The notes: generated by a model from the letters alone, not told the origin. 64,000 nucleotides of DNA from an uncultured Clostridia bacterium (GCA_947628655.1 CANRAS010000006.1:1-64000), one strand, 5' to 3'. Positions 53,574 to 62,689 are shown, numbered from the stretch's first letter. A program made the numbers and translations.

Positions 53574-53613
53574 ATTATTTGCAGAAGTGAGTGACAGCGA
53601 AAAGGAGGCTGTT

Positions 53614-55548
53614 ATGGATAAGTTGGTTTATCTGGATATTGCGTCACTTATTTTGATAGTTTTTCTCCTTGTATCCACAATCTCCAGAAAAATGACTATG
53701 GGACGCTCTAACAAGGCGTTCCTGTTACTTATTGCCACGGTAATGTTAGCCGCGGCGTTCAACGTTGTCGCGGTCTATACGAACGCCACGCAAAATCCGA
53801 ACTTGGATATAAGGCAGTTCGCGCACACGGGGTATCTGCTGTTCCATAATCTGACCCCGCTTGTGTACTTGATGTATTCGACGACCGTCACGGGGGAAAC
53901 GTTCTTCCGCAAGGAACTTATCGGACTTGACATTGGACTGATGCTCCCGATAACGTGCGTTGTCGGATTGCTGGCGTCGAACTATGTTACGCATAATCTG
54001 TTCTATTTTGATGAAAATTTAAAATACGTCCGCGGAAAGTATTTCTTTGTGCTGTATGTATCGGCGGCGTTATACGCGGTCGCGGGGCTTATCTACATCT
54101 TCAGATTTGTAAAGAAAATGGAGCCGATAAAGCTAATCGCGCTCGCGTCGATTTTACCGCTGACATTCGCGGCAATGGCGGTGCAGGCTTTGGACAGTTC
54201 CGCAAGATTTGAGATGTTCTCAAACGCACTGTCGCTTATTTTCATCAGCATGACGATACAAAAGCCCGAAAACACGATTGATATACTGACACGGCTGTTA
54301 AACTACCCGCACTACGCCGAAACGATAAAGAAAAATTTCACGGCGGGGCGGGAGTTTACGGAAATTCTTATCAATATAGCGAACACTTCGCAAGTCCAGG
54401 AACTCGCGGGACACGACGGCTATATGACATTGCTCAAGCACACGTCAAAGGTCATTGAGAACGTGAACAAGCGTATGCACGGAAAGGCGGACTTGTTCTA
54501 TCTCGACAGAGGGCGTTTCCGTATGCTGTTTAATGCTAAAAACGGCGAAAAAGCCGAGGCGATCGCGGGTTCTCTTAACAGAGAACTCAAACAGCACATA
54601 ACCGTCAACAGCAGGGACATTACGATAACCGCGCATATCTGCCTTGCGCATTGCCCCGAAGAAATAGGCGATTTCAATTCGCTTATGACGTTCGGCTGGG
54701 ATTTCCACAAGACTAACGCCTACACGGGCGAGGTCGTAAAAGCAAGCGAGATATTTGAACAAAAGAAGTTCACGATACTGAATAATCTCCACTCGATAAT
54801 CGAAAAGGGATTGAAAAACAAGAACTTCAAGGTCTACTATCAGCCGATTTATTCCGTATCACAGCGGCGTTTCGTGTCTGCGGAGGCTTTACTTCGCCTT
54901 ATCGACGACGAATACGGCTTTATATCGCCCGATTTGTTTATTCCCGCGGCGGAGCGCAGCGGAGCAATTCATAGAATAGGCGATTTCGTCCTGGAAGAAG
55001 TGTGCAGATTTATTGCAAGCGATGATTTCAAGAAACTCGGCGTTGACTACATCGAAGTGAACCTGTCGGTCGCGCAGTGTATGCACGTCGGACTTGCACA
55101 CAAGGTTATGGATATACTTAACAAATACAAAGTATCTCCCGAAAAGATCAATCTTGAAATAACGGAAACGGCGATAAGTTTCTCGCAGAAGATAATGATA
55201 GACAACATTCTCGAACTGAACGAGGCGGGCATAAGTTTCTCGCTCGACGACTACGGCACGGGTTATTCAAACCTCAAGAGAGTAGTTCAGCTGCCGATGA
55301 AGATAGTAAAACTCGACAAGTCGTTTGTCGATGAACACTCAAACCCGAAAATGCGCATAGTTCTGAAAAACACGATACGAATGCTGAAAGATATGGATAT
55401 GGAGATAGTCGTAGAGGGCATAGAAACCTCGGAAATGGTGGACGCGTTCTCCGAACTGAAATGCGATTTCATTCAGGGCTATTTCTTCAGCAAGCCCATT
55501 CCCGAACAGGATTTTGTGAAGTTCATTTCGGAAAGACAAAGCGCGTGA
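53614..55548 (+). CDS. Membrane cyclic-di-GMP phosphodiesterase (EAL)
   Basis: 644 residues. Six or seven membrane helices (about 1-220), a degenerate GGDEF-like middle (about 235-385) without the GGDEF motif, and an EAL domain from about 395. Catalytic motifs are intact: AEALLRL, EVNLSVAQ, ETAI, DDYGTGYSNL, KLDKSF, EGIE and QGYFFSKP. It hydrolyses c-di-GMP and links an unknown signal to motility or surface life. ATG 53614 follows AAAGGAGG. An in-frame start within the MATE gene precedes the promoter. Confidence 0.92.
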   Translation: MDKLVYLDIASLILIVFLLVSTISRKMTMGRSNKAFLLLIATVMLAAAFNVVAVYTNATQNPNLDIRQFAHTGYLLFHNLTPLVYLMYSTTVTGETFFRKELIGLDIGLMLPITCVVGLLASNYVTHNLFYFDENLKYVRGKYFFVLYVSAALYAVAGLIYIFRFVKKMEPIKLIALASILPLTFAAMAVQALDSSARFEMFSNALSLIFISMTIQKPENTIDILTRLLNYPHYAETIKKNFTAGREFTEILINIANTSQVQELAGHDGYMTLLKHTSKVIENVNKRMHGKADLFYLDRGRFRMLFNAKNGEKAEAIAGSLNRELKQHITVNSRDITITAHICLAHCPEEIGDFNSLMTFGWDFHKTNAYTGEVVKASEIFEQKKFTILNNLHSIIEKGLKNKNFKVYYQPIYSVSQRRFVSAEALLRLIDDEYGFISPDLFIPAAERSGAIHRIGDFVLEEVCRFIASDDFKKLGVDYIEVNLSVAQCMHVGLAHKVMDILNKYKVSPEKINLEITETAISFSQKIMIDNILELNEAGISFSLDDYGTGYSNLKRVVQLPMKIVKLDKSFVDEHSNPKMRIVLKNTIRMLKDMDMEIVVEGIETSEMVDAFSELKCDFIQGYFFSKPIPEQDFVKFISERQSA

Positions 55549-55570
55549 ATGGATTTAGCGCGATAATTAC

Positions 55571-55608
55571 ACGGCGCGTTCCGCAAAGGAAACGCGCCGT
55601 TTGTTTTT
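55571..55608 (+). terminator. Terminator between EAL and queT genes
   Basis: ACGGCGCGTTCC-gcaaa-GGAAACGCGCCGT followed by TTGTTTTTC; an A-rich complement may let it act for queT too. Confidence 0.85.
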
Positions 55609-55620
55609 CTGATTTCCCGA

Positions 55621-56127
55621 TTAGAGCGCGGGCTTATCGCCGTTTTTTGTCGCGCCGATAATCCGCATAAGCACGCGGTTCTTCTCAAACACGAACTTGA
55701 ATATCACCGCGCCCGCGGCAACGACCGCGAGTTCGCCGAGCGCGACTGTTCCCATACTGAACCACAGCGGTTCGCCGATAAGGTTCAGTTCAATTCCGAC
55801 AAGTATTCCGTTGAACACGACGGGCAAAAGCGCCGACAGGAATATGTTCTTGAAATAGTACATCGGCAAAACCGCAAGCGCCGTAGCCGCCGTGCCGAAA
55901 ACGAGGTCATACCAGCCGAGCGGACTGAACAGGTTCGCGATAAAGCACCCCAAAATCATAGCGGCGCTGTAGTCTTTCCGATAGAAACACAACAGCACGA
56001 GTATTTCCGAAAAACGGAATTGAACTGCGCCGTAAGACAGCGCAGGCACGGCAAGCGTCAGCGCGACATACATCGCCGTAACAAGCGCCAGCCGCGCAAT
56101 AGTTTCGATAGTCTTTTTGTTGTTCAT
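55621..56127 (-). CDS. queT: QueT-type queuosine-precursor transporter (ECF S-component)
   Basis: 168 residues, five to six membrane helices. Family residues: FRFSEILVLLCFY, GCFIANLFSPLGWYDLVFGT. Substrate-capture subunit for preQ1/queuine-type precursors, energised by a shared ECF module encoded elsewhere. GGGAAG lies before the ATG. No preQ1 riboswitch: leader only about 25-30 bases. Confidence 0.88.
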   Translation of the reverse strand: MNNKKTIETIARLALVTAMYVALTLAVPALSYGAVQFRFSEILVLLCFYRKDYSAAMILGCFIANLFSPLGWYDLVFGTAATALAVLPMYYFKNIFLSALLPVVFNGILVGIELNLIGEPLWFSMGTVALGELAVVAAGAVIFKFVFEKNRVLMRIIGATKNGDKPAL

Positions 56128-56159
56128 ATCAACACTTCCCTTTATTTAATACCGCATTT

Positions 56160-56188
56160 ATTTTAGCACATTATTTCGGGTTTGTCAA
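56160..56188 (-). promoter_or_regulatory. SigA promoter of queT
   Basis: TTGACA (56183-56188), 17 bases, TAAAAT (56160-56165) preceded by TGC. Confidence 0.85.
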
Positions 56189-56268
56189 GGGGATTTTGTC
56201 GGGATTATATGCTGTTATCACTGCTATTTGCATTAACGCACATCGTTTCCAATGCCGTCGAATGTTCA

Positions 56269-57054
56269 CTATACCCCGCACCATTTATACGACGAATAAT
56301 ACTCTTTTTCGTTAAAAAATACTTTATCTTTCGTGTATACTATTCTATAGCGATTTTCATACTCGTCCTTAATTTGATTGCGAACCGTTATTTGTACGGT
56401 ATAATCGTCCAAAAACTCACCCTCTTTTTTCCAAAACAAATAGAAATCATATAACCACCCTGCTTCTTTAGGGGTTAGTGCGTCAACGGTTATCCATATT
56501 GACATAGTTCCTCTATACGGATAATAGGGCTTGTCATCAAAATAATAAAGTATACCCGCTTTAATTCCTCTAGGATTAATAAATTTGTCCATTATAATTT
56601 CGTCAAATTGTTTTTCAACCTTATTATCCATGTATGTATCCTCAACAATCCGCCCTTTCTCTGCAGCGACATGAAACTTTACGCCGTCAAGTTCATAATA
56701 GATAGCAGATGCTTGATGCGGTGCGGCAGGAAACTGCAACGGAAAGCTAAAGCCTACCCGTTTTGTATTTTTTGGATAATACCTTGAAACATAATCTACA
56801 ATGGCGTTTTTGTCCGCTTGCCGTTCAAATCTCCACCACGCAGGCGGGAAGATAAAATTATCCGCCACAAACAGCAGTATAAGCACGCCGACAACAGCGA
56901 GTTTGCGCAATTTTTTCCGTTTGCGCTCATCGCGCAGTAAATCCTCGCTAAGTTCGGGTATAATCTGCGTGTTTTCAAACCCGCACCTGTCGCAGATTAT
57001 CTCCCCCTTAGGGAGAATTTTGTTGCATTGGTCGCAGAAATAAAGTTTTTTCAT
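56269..57054 (-). CDS. Zinc-ribbon membrane protein of unknown function
   Basis: 261 residues. N-terminal zinc ribbon (CDQC...CDRC), a basic stretch, one membrane helix (about 52-70) and an outer domain of 190 residues. The outer domain resembles the following/preceding gene: VDYVSRYYP, DTYMDNKVEKQFDEIIMDKFI, EAGWLYDFYLFWKKEGEFLDDYTV. No known family recognised. Overlaps its paralog by four bases. Confidence 0.7.
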   Translation of the reverse strand: MKKLYFCDQCNKILPKGEIICDRCGFENTQIIPELSEDLLRDERKRKKLRKLAVVGVLILLFVADNFIFPPAWWRFERQADKNAIVDYVSRYYPKNTKRVGFSFPLQFPAAPHQASAIYYELDGVKFHVAAEKGRIVEDTYMDNKVEKQFDEIIMDKFINPRGIKAGILYYFDDKPYYPYRGTMSIWITVDALTPKEAGWLYDFYLFWKKEGEFLDDYTVQITVRNQIKDEYENRYRIVYTKDKVFFNEKEYYSSYKWCGV

Positions 57055-57743
57055 TTTTTATTCCCCACATACTCAGTGTGCCACTTAAACGTCGAATAGA
57101 ACACTTTCTCGCTGAAAAATTCCTTACCTTTTGGATAGCTGACTTTATATGTGCTTTCAACATCCCTTTTTGTGCGGTCGATCACGGTAAGATGTACGGT
57201 GTAGTCCTCCAAAAACTCGCCCTCTTTTTCCCAATACCTATAAAAATCATACAGCCAGCCCGCGTCCTCGGGACTTTCGGCAAACGTGGTTATGTATACC
57301 GACATCACTCCTTTAAAAGGATAGCACTCTCTTGTATGGAAAGAATATCTTACATTAGCGTCTATTTCTCTTGGAGTAATAAAACTGTCTTTAATTATCT
57401 TGTCAAACTGTTGTATCATTTTTTCTTCAACATATGTATCGGTATCAACTACGCCATCCTTCGCAGAAACATAAAATTCAACCCCATCATATTGTATATA
57501 AATCCCGTCAAAAAAGTGCGGTGAAAAATCGATCAATTTGCCGGTATTGATTACTTTCTTTACGATTTTACCGCCGGGATAGTAGGCGTTTACATAATCT
57601 TTCATAGCGCGCATATTTTCACGAGCCGTATCCTGCCACGGCAAAAGAAGATTTGCGTGAAGTATCGCTGTTATGCCTGCAAATATCGCTATCGCAATAA
57701 GCGCGATTAAATTTTTCTTCGCATTTCGGCTAAGTTTTTTCAT
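57051..57743 (-). CDS. Membrane-anchored paralog, unknown function
   Basis: 230 residues with an N-terminal signal anchor (about 12-30) and the same outer domain as its neighbour (VNAYYPGG, DTYVEEKMIQQFDKIIKDSFI, DAGWLYDFYRYWEKEGEFLEDYTV). It lacks the zinc ribbon. ATG 57743 after AAAGGGAA. The pair arose by duplication. Confidence 0.7.
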   Translation of the reverse strand: MKKLSRNAKKNLIALIAIAIFAGITAILHANLLLPWQDTARENMRAMKDYVNAYYPGGKIVKKVINTGKLIDFSPHFFDGIYIQYDGVEFYVSAKDGVVDTDTYVEEKMIQQFDKIIKDSFITPREIDANVRYSFHTRECYPFKGVMSVYITTFAESPEDAGWLYDFYRYWEKEGEFLEDYTVHLTVIDRTKRDVESTYKVSYPKGKEFFSEKVFYSTFKWHTEYVGNKK

Positions 57744-57790
57744 AATACATTCCCTTTCAGTTAAACCAAACACTTAAAGTTCAAAACAAA

Positions 57791-58225
57791 TTATAAGGCA
57801 TGTGAAACAGCACGAGCAAAGTCGATTACCCACCCCAAATACACAAGCGACGGACTTGACATAATTAAACACAGTTTCGATTTGAAATTTGTTTTTCTTG
57901 TTATCGCAAAAACCATTTCCGCAATAAAAATCAATACCGGCAGAGTAAACATATTAAAGCCGTCAAACAACCGGTCATTAAATACGAACCATGAAAATAA
58001 TATTCCGATAATGAATATAACCAAAAGAACGATTTTACCAACGAAAAATTTTGATATATCAGCCTTTAAAAATACAATAAAGAACATTGGCAAAACACCG
58101 CCTAAAACAATTCCTAAAGTTATAATAAAAACTGAACCCATATGAAAAAGGCTCATCAGAATACCGCTGACAATAATTGACAACAACGGGAAAGAAATTG
58201 ATAAAGCCATAGATTTTTTGTTCAT
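57791..58225 (-). CDS. Small four-helix membrane protein, unknown function
   Basis: 144 residues with four hydrophobic segments (about 8-25, 29-48, 55-75, 88-108 and a weaker last one). No motif recognised. ATG 58225 follows GGGGGA; an ATG 18 bases earlier overlaps that site. First gene of a likely three-gene unit with the paralogs. Confidence 0.6.
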   Translation of the reverse strand: MNKKSMALSISFPLLSIIVSGILMSLFHMGSVFIITLGIVLGGVLPMFFIVFLKADISKFFVGKIVLLVIFIIGILFSWFVFNDRLFDGFNMFTLPVLIFIAEMVFAITRKTNFKSKLCLIMSSPSLVYLGWVIDFARAVSHAL

Positions 58226-58286
58226 GTAATCCCCCGCTTTCATAATAACCGCCCGCGCCAACCAAAACGCAAGTTTGCTTAAATAC

Positions 58287-58315
58287 AGTATAACATATCG
58301 CAAAGGAATTGTCAA
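58287..58315 (-). promoter_or_regulatory. SigA promoter of the three membrane genes
   Basis: TTGACA (58310-58315), 17 bases, TATACT (58287-58292). Confidence 0.85.
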
Positions 58316-58329
58316 CAGTTGGCAGTACA

Positions 58330-58600
58330 CTATAATGAACCGTTCCCCCGCCGACAGCAGGAAAAGCGCGGTAATTTTTAACCCCGCCCGCCGTTGGCGG
58401 TCTTGCCTTTATAAGTGTTTACCCCCGCCGTAGGCGGGGTGAACGCTAATTTACTCTGCACTATGCACTTTAAACTGATGAAGGCGGGGCGAACGCAATT
58501 ACTTTGCACTATACACTTTTAACTATAAACTGATGACAGCGGGGGTGAACGCTAATTTACTTTGCGCTATACACTCAGCACTTTAAACTGTTAAACCGCC
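58330..58600. repeat. Hairpins and third-type heptamer arrays
   Basis: CCCGCCGACAGCAGG, CCGCC-gttGG and CCCCGCC-gta-GGCGGGG dyads at 58344-58440, then period-7 blocks CTATGCA-CTTTAAA-CTGATGA (58457-58480), CTATACA-CTTTTAA-CTATAAA-CTGATGA (58508-58536) and CTATACA-CTCAGCA-CTTTAAA-CTG (58567-58592). No gene in the 400-bp gap. Confidence 0.8.
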
Positions 58601-58612
58601 GTATAATAAATG

Positions 58613-58641
58613 TTGACATTTCGGGGAAATTGTGGTATAAT
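58613..58641 (+). promoter_or_regulatory. SigA promoter of the GH13 gene
   Basis: TTGACA (58613-58618), 17 bases, TATAAT (58636-58641), preceded by TGG. An imperfect inverted copy of the -10 zone lies at 58667-58688. Confidence 0.88.
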
Positions 58642-58732
58642 AATTTTGTTAATGAATTTCCCGCCGCGATTATACCATAAATTCCCCGTGAATTTATGAA
58701 TAATATTAATTCTAACTGTTAAGGAGATTATT

Positions 58733-60058
58733 ATGAACTGGTTTGAAAATGCTGTGTTTTATCACATCTATCCGATTGGGTATTTCGGCTGTCCGCGTCA
58801 AAACGACCTGACGAGCGAACCCACACACAAGATTTTAAAGGTTATTGACGATATACCGCACATAAAATCGCTCGGGTGCAATGCCGTGTACTTCGGACCT
58901 GTGTTTGAAAGCGTAGCGCATGGTTACGATACTGTCGACTACAAGACTATCGACCGCAGGCTCGGCACTAACGAGGACTTTAAAAAGGTCTGTGACGCTT
59001 TGCACGAGAACGGCATTAAGGTTGTTCTGGACGGCGTGTTCAATCACGTTGGGCGCGAATTTTGGGCGTTTAAGGACGTGCGCGAGAATAAAATGTCAAG
59101 CGCAAAAAAGGACTGGTTCCATGTGCGCGACGGCAATTCGGGCTACAATGACGGATTTTACTACGAGGGCTGGGAGGGTCACTACGAACTTGTCAAACTC
59201 AACCTTTACAACGGCGAAGTAAAGCAATATCTGAAAGACGTTATAACAGGCTGGAAAGAGGAGTTCGGCATTGACGGACTAAGGCTTGACGTGGCGTACT
59301 GCCTTGACCAGAATTTCTTGAAAGAACTGCGCGGTCACTGCAAGTGGCTGGCGGAGGATTTCTTCCTGCTCGGTGAAACTCTGCACGGGGATTACAACAT
59401 CTGGATGAACGACCAAATGCTCGACAGCGTAACGAACTACGAGTGCTACAAGGGACTGTTCTCGTCGTTCAATGATATGAATATGTTTGAAATCGCACAC
59501 TCGATAAACCGACAGTTCGGAAGTGAAAATTGGTGTCTTTACAGAGGAAAACATTTGTACACATTCGTTGACAACCACGATGTAACGCGAGTAGCGTCGA
59601 TACTTAAAACAAAAGAACATCTTCCGCTGATTTACACGCTGATGTTTATGATGCCGGGTATTCCCTCTGTATACTATGGGAGCGAGTTCGGAATTGAGGG
59701 CGATAAGCGCGGAGGAGGCGATGACGTTCTGCGCCCCGAATTTGACCTTGAAAAGATGAAGTCCGAGGGTATCCGCGACCTTTCGGAGCATATCGCCAAA
59801 CTCGCCGATATACAGAAAAATCACCCCGCCGCGTCGCAGGGCGACTATAAGCAGGTTCAGCTTACGAACAGACAATACGCGTTCTCGCGGAGCGCTGACG
59901 GTGAAACTCTGCTTACCGTTATCAACGCGGACGGCGCGCCGTTTACGTTCAATCTGAATATGGGCGGAGAATTTGAAAATCTGCTGACGGGCGAAAAACA
60001 GGAACTCGGCGGGCTTACATTGCCTGCGTTTACAAGTGCGGTGTTTAAGATTAGCTAA
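58733..60058 (+). CDS. Alpha-amylase family (GH13) glycosidase
   Basis: 441 residues without a signal peptide, so cytoplasmic. Conserved regions: DGVFNHVG, GLRLDVAYC (nucleophile Asp), LLGETLH (acid Glu) and FVDNHDVTR (third Asp). The set fits intracellular maltodextrin-degrading enzymes (neopullulanase/maltogenic amylase-like). AAGGAG lies before the ATG. Confidence 0.9.
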   Translation: MNWFENAVFYHIYPIGYFGCPRQNDLTSEPTHKILKVIDDIPHIKSLGCNAVYFGPVFESVAHGYDTVDYKTIDRRLGTNEDFKKVCDALHENGIKVVLDGVFNHVGREFWAFKDVRENKMSSAKKDWFHVRDGNSGYNDGFYYEGWEGHYELVKLNLYNGEVKQYLKDVITGWKEEFGIDGLRLDVAYCLDQNFLKELRGHCKWLAEDFFLLGETLHGDYNIWMNDQMLDSVTNYECYKGLFSSFNDMNMFEIAHSINRQFGSENWCLYRGKHLYTFVDNHDVTRVASILKTKEHLPLIYTLMFMMPGIPSVYYGSEFGIEGDKRGGGDDVLRPEFDLEKMKSEGIRDLSEHIAKLADIQKNHPAASQGDYKQVQLTNRQYAFSRSADGETLLTVINADGAPFTFNLNMGGEFENLLTGEKQELGGLTLPAFTSAVFKIS

Positions 60059-60127
60059 AGGGAAACGCGCGGTCTATACAAGAAAGCAATAATTGCCCGC
60101 TTTGCGGGCAATTATGCTAAAATATCC

Positions 60128-60257
60128 GCGCGGTTCTAAATTCTTACATCTAACCGCTCTCCTCTATCCTCTGAAAGCAAGGTTAATCCGCTCTGCGGAT
60201 TGCTTGAATTTCTTACATCTTACCTCTTATTTCTTACCTCTGAAAGGGGGCAGTACC
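60128..60257 (+). repeat. Repeat that carries a ribosome site, copy 1
   Basis: Begins GCGCGGTTCTAAATTCTTAC, has a GGTTAATCCGCTCTGCGGAT hairpin and heptamers TTTCTTA-CATCTTA-CCTCTTA-TTTCTTA-CCTCTGA ending in AAAGGGGGC, which is the Shine-Dalgarno site for the gene at 60258. Copy 2 lies at 60595-60750 before dprA. Confidence 0.8.
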
Positions 60258-60569
60258 ATGACCTATTATGACGACCAGTCTGACTGGACATCTGACGATT
60301 TTTATTGTCTGCATCGCTATTTGCATAAAATGCTTTTTTACAATAAAAAGCGCATGGACGAAATCAGGGCTATTGATTTAAACAGAATGTCCGCAGAAAC
60401 AAAGGCGATTATGTATTGCATAATCAGTTATTATCACATGGATTATCTGTTTGAATTAGAAAACCTGCGCGGTTTGTCGCATTGTCAACCGTTAAAACGC
60501 CCTCTGATTATAGACGGCGATACTGCTAACGAAGATGATGTGTACAAGAAAATGAACGTGGTCTTTTAG
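60258..60569 (+). CDS. Hypothetical 103-residue protein
   Basis: Acidic N-terminus (MTYYDDQSDWTSDDFYCLH) and a Met/Tyr-rich helical middle (MSAETKAIMYCIISYYHMDYLFEL). No family recognised. ATG 60258 follows AAAGGGGGC supplied by the repeat. Positioned between GH13 and dprA. Confidence 0.6.
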   Translation: MTYYDDQSDWTSDDFYCLHRYLHKMLFYNKKRMDEIRAIDLNRMSAETKAIMYCIISYYHMDYLFELENLRGLSHCQPLKRPLIIDGDTANEDDVYKKMNVVF

Positions 60570-60594
60570 TGCGGTAAGGACTTTACCGCCCCCG

Positions 60595-60750
60595 CGCCTG
60601 CACCGCGCGGTTCTAAATTCTTACATCTTACGTCTTGCCAAACGGCAGGCGCAGTCTGCGTTTAGGCGCAATAGGGTAATCCGCTTTGCGGATTGCTTGA
60701 ATTTCTTACATCTTACCTCTTATTTCTTACCTCTGAAAGGGGGCGCAAAA
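60595..60750 (+). repeat. Repeat that carries a ribosome site, copy 2
   Basis: GCGCGGTTCTAAATTCTTAC at 60606 and GGTAATCCGCTTTGCGGATTG onward repeat copy 1, again ending CCTCTGAAAGGGGGC just before the next gene. An insert (60636-60668) contains GCCAAACGGCAGGCGC. Confidence 0.8.
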
Positions 60751-60753
60751 TAA

Positions 60754-62031
60754 TTGAAAAATCCCGTAGAAGTCTGGCTCTGGCTGTTGTTGGTTATGCA
60801 GCCGTACAACAAGAAGTCAAACTACATACTTGACGAATGTAACGGCGACGCCGCGCAGGCGGGGCGCAATATCCGCGACGGAAAGTATGATTTTCTAAGC
60901 GACGGCGAACGCAAAAACGCGCAGAATATCCGAATGAAAGACGTGCGGGAACTTATGCAGACGTGCGCCGATAACAATGTGCGCATAATTACACTTGACG
61001 ACGATGACTACCCGCCGTTACTGCGCGGGATAGATTATCCGCCGATCGTGCTGTTCTGCGCGGGCGACATCGGGTTTCTCAAAAACTCGGTTACTCTGTC
61101 TGTCGTGGGCGCGCGGAAAATTTCGGATTACGGCGTAAAAGTTACGCACCGTATGATTGAACCGCTTGCTAAACTCGGAATTGCGATAATCAGCGGAATG
61201 GCTGTCGGTACGGACGCGGAGGCGCATAGGGCTTGCCTTGCGCAGGGCGGGAAAACAATAGGCGTGCTGGGCTGCGGGATACTCGTAAATTATCCCGCGC
61301 AGAACGCAGACTTGAAACGTGAGATCGTCGCGAACGGCGGAGCGGTTATAAGCGAACTTTTACCGCACAGCAGGACGTTTGGGGAATATTTCCCGACGCG
61401 AAACCGCATTATTTCGGGGCTTTCGCTCGGAACGCTGATTGTCGAGGCAGGCGAACACAGCGGTTCACTGCTGACGGCGAAACACGCCGTAGAGCAGGAA
61501 CGCGAATTGTTTTGCGTACCTCCGCAGGATTTGTATTCCTCGCGGTTTAACGGAGTTGTACCGCTTTTGCGCGAAAACGCTGTGCCTGTTTACAACTTCA
61601 CGGATATTCTGGACGCGTTTTCGATGTATTTCTCAAACGAAGAATACATCAAGGATTTTGTTGAAAAGGTAAGCAGAACGGAGCACGAACTGAAAACTCC
61701 GCGTTCCGCGAAAAAGCGCGACAAGAAAAAAGAGCGCATTGGGAATGTCGAAAAAGCAGAGGTTTCCGAAAATCTTGACGCGCCGCAGATTGCCGAGGTC
61801 GAGGAACTCCCCGAAAAGGCGATCGAACTTTCCGCAGAACGGCTTTCGGCGCTGAGCGAGGACGAGATTATCGTGATGAAATTGCTTGCTGAAACTCCCG
61901 CAAAGCCCGATGATATTGTCGAAAAGAGCGCACTCGATTACGGCGCGGCGACGGAGATTTTGACGAACCTTGAAATTTCGGGCGAGATTGTGCGGAGAGC
62001 GGACGGGAATTATATTGTAGTTGAGAGTTGA
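60754..62031 (+). CDS. dprA: DNA-processing protein DprA
   Basis: 425 residues. Rossmann-fold core (about 110-320): SVVGARKISDYG, SGMAVGTDAEAHR, GVLGCGI, FPTRNRIISGLS, EAGEHSGSLLTA. A charged linker (about 315-355) and a C-terminal winged helix (about 365-423) follow. Loads RecA on incoming single-stranded DNA in transformation. TTG start 60754 lies about 10 bases after AAAGGGGG of the repeat. Confidence 0.93.
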   Translation: MKNPVEVWLWLLLVMQPYNKKSNYILDECNGDAAQAGRNIRDGKYDFLSDGERKNAQNIRMKDVRELMQTCADNNVRIITLDDDDYPPLLRGIDYPPIVLFCAGDIGFLKNSVTLSVVGARKISDYGVKVTHRMIEPLAKLGIAIISGMAVGTDAEAHRACLAQGGKTIGVLGCGILVNYPAQNADLKREIVANGGAVISELLPHSRTFGEYFPTRNRIISGLSLGTLIVEAGEHSGSLLTAKHAVEQERELFCVPPQDLYSSRFNGVVPLLRENAVPVYNFTDILDAFSMYFSNEEYIKDFVEKVSRTEHELKTPRSAKKRDKKKERIGNVEKAEVSENLDAPQIAEVEELPEKAIELSAERLSALSEDEIIVMKLLAETPAKPDDIVEKSALDYGAATEILTNLEISGEIVRRADGNYIVVES

Positions 62032-62033
62032 TA

Positions 62034-62300
62034 GAGCCACGCTGTAACTTGTCGCCGCAGGCGAGGAAAAGTTTCGCCAGCCTTTTCAAAGGCTGCGGGA
62101 GTCCAGAGGGCAGAGCCCTCTGGTCGCCGCGAAGCGGCGAAACAAACAGCCGCCGAAAGGCGGCTGTTATCACTTACGAGGTGCAGCTTTTCCCGCGCCC
62201 GACCGAATTTCCCCCGCAAGGGGGAAAGAGGGAAAGGCGCGAGGAAAAGTTGCCAAGGGCGCGTTGCGAACCACAAGTCCAAAGCCACTTAACCTTATAC
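62034..62300 (+). repeat. Element D part 1: second copy of the 51.4-kb modules
   Basis: About 90% identical to 51380-51620 in the same orientation, starting GAGCCACGCTGTAA. Where C has CACGGGGC-aga-GCCCCGTG it has CCAGAGGGC-aga-GCCCTCTGG, so the stem changed on both sides. Confidence 0.85.
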
Positions 62301-62452
62301 GTTATATCTAATCCCCGCCAACGGCGGGGATTAATTAACAAAAGTCACTTAACCGCTTTAAAGAAATATTACCCTTGCCCCGCACCCCGCCGTAGGCGGG
62401 GAGCGCGACATAATAAAACAAAAAAGCCACATTAAAAATATTCAATTGTAAA

Positions 62453-62631
62453 AGACCTGTTTACCGCGGTTTCACACTCACGTTACGCGTCGCCGTGTCA
62501 TCCAAGTGCCGCACCGCTGTCTTTCGTCGGAATAGGACGCGTTCCCTCCGAACGATACCATGGTAACGGGTCGAGAAGTCAGGCGGGGAAACGAACTCCG
62601 CTCCGTATTAAAACGGCTCTTCCCGAATTGA
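62453..62631 (-). ncRNA. Candidate structured RNA in the dprA-acyl-CoA synthetase gap
   Basis: A 180-base non-coding block unlike the surrounding repeats. On the minus strand: CCGT-tttaat-ACGG hairpin, TTCGGA..TCCGA around AGG..TCCT (62528-62555), and a long-range helix GACC-GTTACC with GGTAA-C-GGTC (bulged) joining 62558-62572 to 62454-62466. It ends with GTGTGAAACCGCGG. The lack of coding frames and the complex pairing favour an RNA. Its motifs (GGGAACGCGTCC, GACGAAAGAC) recall large Firmicutes RNAs such as raiA, but I cannot confirm this. Strand is provisional; no promoter is clear. Confidence 0.45.
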
Positions 62632-62689
62632 GGTAATTTTAAATCCATGCGAACTGCATTTTACTGCATAAGTTTTAGGCGCGTTACGG

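Noticed and set aside
53353..53613. EAL protein starting 87 codons earlier, within the MATE gene
   Set aside because: The extension lies before the promoter at 53545-53573 and overlaps MATE; ATG 53614 has AAAGGAGG.
56128..56160. preQ1 riboswitch before queT
   Set aside because: Only about 25-30 bases separate the predicted start of transcription and the ATG, too short and without the preQ1 core.
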